A DNA stretch of 64,000 nucleotides from Owenia fusiformis (taxonomy: Eukaryota > Annelida > Polychaeta > Sabellida > Oweniidae): contig CAIIXF020000004.1 of assembly GCA_903813345.2 (NCBI GenBank), positions 24,431,985-24,495,984 of the forward strand. The letters are read 5' to 3'. The notes below the pieces were generated by a model that saw nothing but the letters and a program-made list of their open reading frames with translations, did no database searches and was not told the origin of the DNA. Both the position numbers and the translations under genes were made by a program. Position 1 is the first letter of the stretch, and each line of letters opens with the position of its first letter. Of the stretch, positions 38,501 through 44,518 are shown piece after piece.

Positions 38501-41500
38501 TACTTTAGAGCAGACATCACATTTGAATTTTTTTTCTCCAGTATGAATTATATAATGGTCCTCAAGATTTCGTTTTCGAGTGAATGTTTTTGGGCAAACT
38601 TCGCACTTGAATTTCCTGTCTCCAGTATGGATTTTATAATGAATAGCAAGAGATGATTTGTGAGCAAACGTTTTTGAACAAATATCACATTTGAAATGTT
38701 TCTCCCCTGTATGAACTCTATTGTGCTCTTTAAGATAAGATAAGGTCTTAAATGCTTTTAAACAAACATTACATGTGTAATTTCTTTCTCCTGTATGGAT
38801 TCTCATGTGTACTACAAGAGAAGACTTGTGTGTGAAATTTTTACAGCACATATCACATTTGTAGTTTTTCTCACCAGTATGGATTTTACTATGCAGAGTT
38901 ACTTCAGATTTGGAGGCAAATGTCTTGGTGCAAATATCACACTTGAAATTTCTTTCTCCTGTATGGATGAGTTGATGCCTTTTAAGTGCAGCATTCATGG
39001 CAAATGCTCTCAAGCAAATATCACACTTGAAATTTTTTTCTCCAGTATGGAATCTAAGATGGATTTTAAGATTCCATTTTTGTCGAAATAATTTTGAGCA
39101 GACATTACACTTAAAGTTCTTTTTGGCCATATGAATTTCAGAATGAACTTCAAGGTGAGACTTTTGCAAAAAAGATTTAAAACAAACATCACACTTAAAA
39201 TTCCTTTCATCCATGTGAATTCTATAGTGGACTTTAAGCTGAGATTTCAACTTAAATAATTTTAAGCAAATGTCACATTTATGCACCTTTTTGCAATCAG
39301 TGGCTGACTTCTGGGTATGATCTGACATCGCATTTGTTTCACCATCAGCTATATGTGCAGCGTCACTTAACAAATTATCTCCCTCCATAATGTTTATGAT
39401 TATTCCAATGTTAATAAACCAGCCTTATGATATTCATTTTCCAAGTAAACTTATTTCTGTTTACAAAGTCAGGTATGACTGTTTCTTCACAATCAATGTT
39501 AAAAATATCTGTGGTTCATTTCTTCGTTCAAGTCTATGCAAACATCTTCTTTTTCTGGCCTCCTAGCTGAGAAAATAATCTGGAAAAATAAAGATTGTTC
39601 ACTTGATTTGTATGCCATCCCAGGCAAGAGCTGATCCTCACTCTTGCACAACAGCCCTAAAAAGCTACAAAATTCTACTACTAGAATGATGTATACTCTT
39701 TTACAATGTTCATTTACTCAAACTCTCTTTCTCCCCTCCCCCTGACTTGCATTACTTGACTAGGCCAACCTATTCATCTCATATGAAAGCCCAATTACCT
39801 ACTTGTTGTTAGTTTCACCATTTGGCAAATGAAATCATTGACTTTTTTCTCCTGGAACCTAGTAGTGAATGTCCTTTTATATATTGATATTAACACAATT
39901 TAATATATCGTATATATGAATTTATACCTTTGAACCACAGCATGTGAATAATAAAGCATTTAATACATTTCCAGATAACACAGATAAAAGTGACTATCAC
40001 TGCTTACTGATATCAAAGATACGTGTACATGCATGTTCAATAGACTAGATGCGAGTAGAAATAATCTTGACCTTACGTCATTAAAAATTAAAAATTCAGT
40101 CAAACTGAGGTGATATTTGGGATCTAAATGTAAAATTACATCTACAAGGGCCGATCAAAAAGTTTCTTACCGTTGGCTCTCAACTTTATAATAAGAGGAG
40201 TTGGAAACTTTAACATGAGACAGGATAGTTAGTTTGCTTGAAAATGAACGAGTTTCATATAAATTGGTTTATTGGTAGTGACACAGAGTCAAATCATATT
40301 TTCAATGACAAAGTAAGGTGGAGTAGCGTTATAACTATAAAATATCTGCCGAGTTGTGGTTCTGGAAATTTACCAACATCGTTTCAAACCTCTCATACGA
40401 AGACCTTACACATGTGTTTTTGGATCGAGTGGACAGATATAGGAAGTGCATTGCAACTGGGGTTGAATATTTTGAATGAGAATGAATATTAGCAGAAAAA
40501 CTAATTAAACATGATTAAACTACAGTCTGTTGACAGATGACACTACTTAGTGTTAGAAAATTCCAAAACTGCAGCTGTGCACAATTTTTAATAAAAAACG
40601 CTGCTCCACCTTATTCAATCTTGGAAATATGTATGGACTCTGTGTCACTACCAATGAACCAATTTAAATGAAACTCAGAGAGTCTCAAGCAAACTTACTA
40701 CCCTGTCTTATGTAAAAGTTTGAGCATCCAACTCCTCTTATTATAAAATTGAGAGCCAACAGTAAGAAACTTTTTGATCGGCCCTTGTACAAATGTGGTT
40801 TTGAAAAGAGTTCATCAACTTTGAAAATTTAATTTTCTTTGAAAATGTGACTTCTAGGTCGGGGAGATTCCCTATAGACCCCATGTATTAAAATCACAAA
40901 AAGTGAAATATCTTTTCTTGGGTTTGGCAGATAATATTTTCTTTTACTGGACATATTTTAATTTGTATATCTATCAGATACATAAGGGTAATATAAAAAG
41001 TGAATCACTAAAACTGATAAATATTCAAGTTTAAGGGGATTTTGTAATTCCCTATCAGTTTATTTCCCCCGAATCAGCCACCGAGTGGCGAAACTGGTAA
41101 CTACCTACTCGCACCTGAGTAATTGTACTTGTAATCACCTTAAGCTGCTTTCTTACAACTATGAGGTTATAAAATGGTTGATTCCGTATAACGTGTTTAT
41201 ACTCAAGTGAAGTTATGATACAGGGTGACCGGAAAAAAAGGAGACCATTGAAGTAATCAATTTCTCCTAAACAAGACAAGTGCCATCAATGAAATTTTGC
41301 ATACACTGGAACAGTTATATGGAAATTTGTTACTGAAGGTTTCAATACAAGCATTCAACTGGTTCAGGAGCTATGATCATTTACATAACATGCTCCAAAT
41401 AGGCACAATTGAGACCAACGCAGAGTTGGATTCATATGGCAAACTACCCTTACATGTTCTGCCCTCTATGGCATTATTATGGCATTACATATAGCAGTGA

Positions 41501-43312
41501 TTGCCTTCTTTAGGTCAACAATAGTCTGAGGATTGTTTTGGTATAGATTGTCTTTCAAATATCCATACAAAAAGAAATCAGCAGGATTCAAGTCTAGGCT
41601 GTAATGGCAATGAAGGGTTATCTGACATGTGGTTCATCATCCTGTTGCCAAAGTGCTGATTTACCAAATCTTAAGAGTCACTTTAGGTATTGGGCATAGT
41701 GCCATGTTACTAAAACCACTATATGGCACAATTAAATCCCATATGAAAACCAAGGGCTGCCCAAAACCTCCTTAGGATGATACTGTAACTGAGTGGGACC
41801 ACTGAGTCAGAAGCCATAGGTCAGATAAGCTTCGTCTCCATACACCTCAAATTTGAATCCACCTGATTTCTTTTTGTGGGGCAATTTGAAAGACAATGTG
41901 TACCAAAACAATCCTGAGACAATTGCTGACCTAAAGGTGGCAATAAATGCTAAATGTAATGCCATAACAAGGTCGGAATATGTAAGGGTATTTGCCAAAT
42001 GTATCCAGCTCTGCGTTGGTCTCAATTGCGCCTATTTGGAGCATGTTATGTAAATGATCATAGCTCCTGAACCAGTTGACTGCTTGTATTGACACTTTCA
42101 GGAACAAATTTCCATAGAACTGTCCTGATGTATGCAAAATTTCATTGATGTCACTAGTCTATTTTAGGAGATATTGCCTATTTCAATGGTCTCCTTTTTT
42201 TCCGGTCACCCTGTATATTCACGAGTGACTGAAGGGAACGAGTGAATATATTATATACTCACGAGAGTATAACAATATACAGAATCAATCATTACATGAT
42301 CTTATTATCTCACCATAATCTTTAATCAATAAAAGGTTAATTAAAATTCAACAGTTGTATACGCTATCCAGGAGTTGTATATCGTTCTCAAACGATGAGT
42401 GTTGGTTTTATATTGCAGTTATACGTACAATGCTGCAGCTATTATACAATCATATAAAGCACTTAGGATGGGACAACCACTTTTATCTGTTTTTATCGAA
42501 ATCACTCGTTGTTTACAGAATTTTTGCAATAAAAGAATTTTCATAAACATAATGCCTGTTGATTTTGAATAATGTTTATTTTTTCTTATCTGTGATCCCG
42601 GGACATCCAGGAATGGTACTCCTAAAAACGCCTGAGAATATCTGATGCGTACACATTCCATCTACGGGACATCATTAACCCTTTCACGACGATGGGCTCC
42701 ATATGGAGCCCTATTATACGTCATACCTTTCAGGACGATAGGCTCATTTTGGCACCATTATTTTTATTTATATACATCAATGAAATGATAATATCTCCAA
42801 TTCTATTCAGTATTTTTACACCAAATTTTGACAAGTTGTTCTAATACGATAGTCCTTACTAAAAAATGTATTTCAGTAAAATTCAAGGTATAGGTCCCTG
42901 GGCATAGGTAATTTTCAGTTTCCCCTAAAAACTGCTCTTACTTATCCGTCACCAGGGCCAACATTTTCCTCTTATATTCACGTCGGGAAAGGGTTAAATG
43001 AGTCAAAGAAAAGTATGTAGAAGGATCGAGCAAGTATATGAGTGAACTAACTCTATCATTTGAGATTTTAAGCATCTTCTAAAAAACATATACTGTATGC
43101 TTAACTAAAATTCCTAAAATCAGAAAAATGCCATATTTAGGTAGAATTGTAAAAACCAGAATTTTCCACCCACTTAACAAAAATCATTGTGAGAACTCTA
43201 TGTGTAAATGCGACTTACCATATATGGTGCTGTATTTCTCTCCGAGAAGCGTTACTGGATCATTGCATTGTGGGAACTCTTCGTATTCTAGATCAGCGGC
43301 CTCATAAGTCAT
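20550..43312 (-). CDS. ATG4: ATG4 autophagy cysteine protease
   Basis: Nine coding exons on the minus strand: 43312-43219, 27639-27568, 24574-24476, 23491-23393, 22945-22793, 22601-22309, 21938-21717, 21073-20905, 20608-20550. Phases agree throughout; total 1260 nt, 419 residues. Family C54 protease that trims pro-ATG8/LC3 and delipidates it from autophagosome membranes in the cytosol. Seen: [31 protein letters not shown] with the catalytic Cys; [40 protein letters not shown]; and [12 protein letters not shown] holding the catalytic Asp and His. Exon 6 carries an Asn/Lys/Gln-rich insert of about 60 residues between VLCSCK and the WRPLL core. The C-terminus is acidic and ends EFELL, an F-x-x-L fit to an LC3-interacting motif. 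Intron 1 is 15.6 kb and hosts two zinc-finger genes; intron 2 holds a LINE and a minisatellite copying exon 3. The acceptor just before the ATG suggests a further 5' UTR exon. Confidence 0.95.
23549..23606. mobile_element. Short hairpin MITE remnant in ATG4 intron 4 side
   Basis: Arms GGTGTCCATAAAGTCTCTAC and its near complement (GTAAAGAGACTTTATGAACACC) almost abut. The arm resembles the GGGTGTCAAGAAAGTCTCTA block in the array at 24575-25690, linking that array to a mariner-type terminal repeat. It lies in the ATG4 intron between exons 3 and 4. Confidence 0.5.
23722..23955. repeat. Three-copy tandem repeat, 75-bp unit
   Basis: Unit starts ATGGTGCCCTGTTATTTCTT; the copies begin near 23724, 23799 and 23874 and are almost identical. 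The period is 25 codons, so a chance open frame runs through it. It lies in the ATG4 intron between exons 3 and 4. Confidence 0.85.
24300..24436. mobile_element. Palindromic element next to ATG4 exon 3
   Basis: Left arm AAGCCCAGGACTCAATGCAT and right arm, inverted, AAGCCCAGGATTCAATGCAT, with a second inner inverted stretch (GGATGATTTAT). It lies 40 bp from the exon 3 donor, in the intron. No coding content. Confidence 0.55.
24575..25690 (-). repeat. 93-bp array copying ATG4 exon 3 edge and acceptor, 12 copies
   Basis: Period is 93 bp (copy starts 24528, 24621, 24714, 24807 and on). On the minus strand each unit holds the end of the intron (TTTATATTTTAG), the first 46 or so bases of exon 3 (coding [16 protein letters not shown], with the catalytic Cys codon) and then a joint AGACTTTCTTGACACCCTGT resembling a mariner terminal repeat. 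The real exon 3 is the last unit in transcription order. Most copies keep the AG acceptor; the copy ending near 24670 has lost it (CG). One copy near 24910 and the last near 25650 have deletions in the exon part. A transcript spliced into a copy would hit TAA shortly after the Cys-containing segment. Confidence 0.9.
25908..27455 (-). mobile_element. 5'-truncated LINE, split by a MITE
   Basis: On the minus strand the frame from about 27450 reads the C-terminal part of a non-LTR reverse transcriptase: [16 protein letters not shown] (end of RT/thumb), [20 protein letters not shown] and a C-x-C...VEDEIH...C zinc-binding tail. The frame is interrupted at 26714 by the MITE 26285-26714 and continues beyond it ([20 protein letters not shown]) to a stop near 26100. 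A CTTA repeat at 25908-25932 marks the 3' tail. The copy is dead: no endonuclease or RT core remains. It lies in ATG4 intron 2. Confidence 0.8.
26285..26714. mobile_element. 430-bp MITE with TTA duplication, inside the LINE
   Basis: Ends CCCAAATGCGAGTAG and its near complement (CCCAGATGCGAGTAG read from the right). TTA at 26282-26284 and 26715-26717 is the target duplication, fitting PIF/Harbinger. Removing element plus one TTA leaves the LINE frame continuous (HIL-I-IDCP), so the boundaries are firm. A related inverted copy lies at about 40045-41125. Confidence 0.85.
27670..28056. repeat. Direct duplication with a MITE at the junction
   Basis: Segments at about 27670-27778 and 27948-28056 share GGATTTATAATACAATAAAT, ATAGTACCATGGGTACTAGG and GGTGTTGCTCAAAGAGAATT in the same order. 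Between them, 27781-27938 is a 158-bp MITE with ends CAGTAGAACCTG / CAGGTTCTACTG and TA on both sides (27779-27780, 27939-27940), pogo/mariner-like. All lie in ATG4 intron 1. Confidence 0.7.
28497..29150. repeat. Direct repeat copy 1 (about 650 bp), ATG4 intron 1
   Basis: Nearly identical to 29543-30172. Differences include CAGCATTCT/CACCATTGT at the start, GCCCGACT/GCCCAACT, TTCTAGGCT/TTCTACGCT and a short deletion (about 19 nt after GTCATCAAA) in copy 2. Contains GTTGCCATGGCAAC at 28651-28664. No gene; reading frames are conserved only because the DNA is young. Confidence 0.9.
28651..28664. promoter_or_regulatory. X-box-like palindrome (RFX consensus)
   Basis: GTTGCCATGGCAAC is a perfect 14-bp inverted repeat matching the consensus for RFX factors. 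The second repeat copy has it at 29697-29710. A perfect match in a repeat may be chance or a passenger; function not shown. Confidence 0.4.
29543..30172. repeat. Direct repeat copy 2
   Basis: Partner of 28497-29150 in the same orientation, with starts about 1046 bp apart. Downstream DNA (30173-30310) resembles the upstream flank of copy 1 (28353-28480; shared CCATTTTTCAA-ATGGC and ACTCCACTACTTTT), so the original unit was larger and has been rearranged. Confidence 0.85.
30173..30634. other. Repeat-derived DNA with a GGACR cluster
   Basis: Several GCCATTTTNAAAATGGC-type palindromic words, then at about 30558-30590 a cluster of GGAC/GGACGGAC words followed by GGGGCGTTCCCTATATCC. No gene. It lies in ATG4 intron 1. 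Confidence 0.4.
31263..31512. repeat. GGCTGATATGTTTCAGAAAATA array, about 10 copies
   Basis: Tandem units of about 22-24 bp with GAGAAAAGG/GAAAATAGG alternation. The duplicate array in unit B is at about 36375-36565. Lies downstream of zinc-finger gene A. Confidence 0.85.
31598..31988. mobile_element. 391-bp MITE with TA duplication, only in unit A
   Basis: Perfect 24-bp TIRs starting CCGTATTATCTCTATTAAAC, flanked by TA (31596-31597, 31989-31990). Unit B at the same place reads GGTTATTATCAG, the unoccupied site. Internal AATAAACGCAC words repeat the TIR core. Tc1/mariner-type by its TA target. Confidence 0.9.
32650..32905 (-). pseudogene. Decayed fingers beyond the stop of zinc-finger gene A
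   Basis: Minus-strand sequence after the TGA still resembles C2H2 fingers (KCD, GERNLKC and IHT-like pieces) but has stops and lost Cys/His. The same decayed tail follows gene B (about 36780-37030). Both genes stop at the same IHT-TGA linker site, so truncation preceded the duplication. Confidence 0.7.
32906..34687 (-). CDS. C2H2 zinc-finger protein A, 20 fingers
   Basis: Single open exon inside ATG4 intron 1, same strand. I choose the ATG at 34687 (MEGDNLISD) because gene B starts there; an upstream in-frame ATG at 34714 exists. 593 residues. N-terminal 37 residues are acidic with no KRAB, BTB or SCAN domain, then 20 C2H2 fingers with [12 protein letters not shown] linkers. Nuclear, sequence-specific DNA binding is expected for the family; targets unknown. 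Finger helices are alike (ITKSxLKxH), differing mainly at contact positions. Between fingers 2 and 3 an odd IHNKIHTGE joint marks a recombination scar where gene B has eight diverged fingers. It ends directly after the last His at TGA. Confidence 0.85.
   Translation of the reverse strand: MEGDNLISDSAHIADGETNAMSDHTQKSATDCKKVHKCDICLKLFKLKSQLKVHYRIHMDERNFKCDVCLKSFLQKSHLKVHSRIHNKIHTGEIKLKCDVCSKTFSLKSSLKRHVKIHTGERNFKCDVCSKTFISQSNLTIHENIHTGERNYKCDVCTKTFITKSHLKTHAKIHTGETKMKCDVCSKTFSTKSSLKTHVKIHTGERNFKCDVCSKTFITQSNLKIHFKIHTGERNYKCDVCSKSFITETHLRIHANIHTGEFRCNVCSKTFSTKSHLKKHVKIHTGERNFKCDICSKTFITQSDLKIHVNIHTGERKLKCYVCSKTFISHSNLKSHVQIHTLERNFKCDVCSKTFITNSYLKMHVKIHTGERNFKCDVCSKTFITKSDLKRHFKIHTGERIFKCDVCPKTFITKSNLKIHVKNHTGERNFKCDVCFKTLITQFNLDRHVKIHMGEKNFKCDVCSNAFATKSSLKMHVKIHTGERNFKCDVCSKTFITKSHLKRHVKIHTGERNFKCDVCSRTYVTNSDLKTHVKVHTGERNFKCDICPKRFITQSELNRHIKYHSGERNFKCAVCSKAFVTKSDLKLHLKIHT
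34891..35824. other. Spacer between the two duplication units
   Basis: About 0.9 kb of intronic DNA (ATG4 intron 1) with no supported gene. A word pair CCCAAAGGCA-ACACA-GTTGTTATGGAATAA occurs at about 35350 and 35587, suggesting a small local duplication. Confidence 0.4.
35825..39590. repeat. Segmental duplication unit B (contains zinc-finger gene B)
   Basis: Partner of 30635-34890. Lacks the MITE and other insert found in unit A but has more fingers. Includes a GGCTGATATGTTTCAGAAAA array at about 36375-36565. Confidence 0.85.
37031..39388 (-). CDS. C2H2 zinc-finger protein B, 27 fingers
   Basis: 785 residues from ATG at 39388 ([20 protein letters not shown]), one exon, nested in ATG4 intron 1 on the same strand. 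N-terminal 37 residues are nearly identical to protein A; 27 C2H2 fingers follow. Fingers 3-10 are diverse in sequence (for example [20 protein letters not shown]), whereas 11-27 are near-identical ITKSxLKxH units like those of protein A, so the second half grew by recent internal amplification. A few fingers are imperfect (finger 18 SVERNFK linker; finger 22 CDDC). Expected nuclear DNA-binding factor; no effector domain seen. Confidence 0.88.
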   Translation of the reverse strand: MEGDNLLSDAAHIADGETNAMSDHTQKSATDCKKVHKCDICLKLFKLKSQLKVHYRIHMDERNFKCDVCFKSFLQKSHLEVHSEIHMAKKNFKCNVCSKLFRQKWNLKIHLRFHTGEKNFKCDICLRAFAMNAALKRHQLIHTGERNFKCDICTKTFASKSEVTLHSKIHTGEKNYKCDMCCKNFTHKSSLVVHMRIHTGERNYTCNVCLKAFKTLSYLKEHNRVHTGEKHFKCDICSKTFAHKSSLAIHYKIHTGDRKFKCEVCPKTFTRKRNLEDHYIIHTGEKKFKCDVCSKVFLRKYALARHSRIHTGERNLKCDVCSNTFITKSHLETHAKIHTGERNYKCDVCSKTFITKSHLETHAKIHTGEGKLKCNVCSKTFSTKSSLKRHVKIHTGERNFKCDVCSKTFITRSDLKIHIKIHTGERNYKCDVCSKSFITKTHLKIHANIHTGEFRCNVCSKTFCTKSHLKMHVKIHTGERNFKCDICSKAFITQSDLKKHVKIHTGERKSKCYVCSITFSSQSDRKIHVQIHSVERNFKCDVCSKTFITKSHLKMHVKIHTGERNFKCDVCIKTFVTRSDLKRHVKIHTGERNFKCDVCSKTFITKSNLKMHVKNHTGERNFKCDDCSKTFITKSSLKKHIKIHTREENFKCDVCSNAFATKSSLKMHVKIHTGERNFKCDVCSKTFITKFHLKRHVKIHTGERNFKCDVCSKTYITNSDLKTHVKVHTGERNFKCDICSKRFITQSELNRHIKFHSGERNFKCAVCSKAFVTKSVLKLHLKIHT
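39591..40044. other. ATG4 intron 1, no feature recognised
   Basis: AT-rich intronic DNA upstream of zinc-finger gene B. It may contain that gene's promoter or a 5' UTR exon, but no clear signal was seen. Confidence 0.35.
40045..41125 (-). mobile_element. Second copy of the GCGAGTAG MITE, itself split
   Basis: Inverted relative to 26285-26714: ends GATGCGAGTAGAAATAATC and TACCTACTCGCACCTGAGT, and shares GGGGAGATTCCC and GTCCAGTAAA-type blocks with it. It is interrupted at 40145-40787 by another element. Confidence 0.75.
40145..40787. mobile_element. 643-bp TIR element with TA duplication
   Basis: Long inverted arms start CAAGGGCCGATCAAAAAGTT; TA at 40143-40144 and 40788-40789. The uninterrupted version of the site is at about 26608-26625 (inverted), reading ACATCTAGAAATGTGG on that strand, so the insertion site is exact. 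Arms of about 200 bp also share TGACACAGAGTC and AATTGGTTTATTGGTAG. Mariner-type. Confidence 0.85.
41221..42213. mobile_element. Palindromic mariner: two inverted transposase 3' ends
   Basis: Ends CAGGGTGACCGGAAAAAAAG and complement, with TA duplication (41219-41220, 42214-42215). The right half on the plus strand codes the end of a mariner-type transposase ([20 protein letters not shown] at about 41853-41910). The left half carries the same segment on the minus strand ([20 protein letters not shown] at about 41530-41600). The arms are roughly 400 bp with a unique middle of about 180 bp. There is no 5' transposase sequence, so it is non-autonomous. Confidence 0.85.
42679..42993. mobile_element. 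TTAA-target MITE, 315 bp
   Basis: TTAA at 42675-42678 and 42994-42997; ends CCCTTTCACGACGATGGG and CCCTTTCCCGACGTGAA. piggyBac/Kolobok-like, but a different family from 18667-18958. In ATG4 intron 1, about 220 bp from exon 1. Confidence 0.75.
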
Positions 43313-43339
43313 GCACACTGTAACGTAAAAAACAAGGTA

Positions 43340-44347
43340 TTAACATGCAAATTGTCACCACCTATCATTTGTTACAGATGCTGACTGCTGAATGCCAAAC
43401 AAAAACTACCGAACACAAACTGCCAAACACCAACCACAGGACCCTGGCCATAGAAAAGTTCGAAAAAATAACAGTATGTCACTCCATCTGGTGGCAAACA
43501 TCTGATGTTCTGGTATTTTATTAACAAATTGGGAAATCAATGTTCAGTATCACACCTAGTGATCAGATCAGCAATGGCATTCTTTTTGCAAGGACGTATT
43601 TATTACAGGTCACGCAGACCATTGTTGCTTGATTTGTAGCAAAAACACTGATTTGTGCACGTTGGTGACCTTGCACCTTTTTAATAGATCTTATATCTTA
43701 GAAGTGTATCTGTTCAAACAAAATCATAGAAGACCAAATTAATATCACCGTACATTGCGCCTATCCATTCAGCGATTTGATAGTGGGCATATTCATTTCA
43801 TGGATCATTATTTTTGCAACACTCATGTTTAAGTTCATGTTAGATCAGGGGCGGTGAATTCGTACGATCAGCGATCTGATCCAGATACATTTCATCATGG
43901 TAATGATGCATTGTGGGATTAATCCAAGAATTAATCCAAAAATCGGTGAATTCGTACGATCCTGGGATTAATCTCAGGATAAATCTCAATCCACCTCCTG
44001 AGGTGGATTACTTTTTGGATAAATTTTATCCGAATTCCAATGCAAATTGGATAAATCTTGGGGATTCCCCCTCATAATCCTCGGATCATACGAATTCACC
44101 AAATATTTATCGGATTAGTTATTCAAGATTTATCCCAAAAGATAAAATTTATCCGGATTGGATTGGGATCGTACAAATTCACGGCCCCCGATATAATTTG
44201 AATCAAACTGAAACATTAATGTTAACACGCAAAATGTCACCACATGCTATTTTCCAAATGCCAAAGATCAACTGTTAAATACCACCAAACATTAACCACC
44301 ACCACAAAAGAGTTTGAGACTATGACCACTTGTGGTGGTGACATAAC
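43340..44347. mobile_element. MITE cluster upstream of ATG4
   Basis: Copies of the CATGCAAAATGTCACCAC family start at 43340 and run 44222-44347 (the latter ending GGTGGTGACATAA). Between them, about 43848-44189, a separate TIR element has ends GGGGCGGTGAATTCGTACGA and GGGGCCGTGAATTTGTACGA. No gene; this is the 5' flank of ATG4 and could include its promoter. Confidence 0.55.
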
Positions 44348-44518
44348 TTGGAAAAGGAATGATGGGAGCACAGTATTAATATCAATAACTCTTCTTTTGG
44401 TACTTGCTTCTACTTCTCGTGTTTGGTATTAGGGGACTATTGAGAAAACTGAATTTTCACTCTTGGTATACGCAGCTAACGAAAATTGACCGGTATGGGT
44501 CAAAAGCTGGACCGGTAC

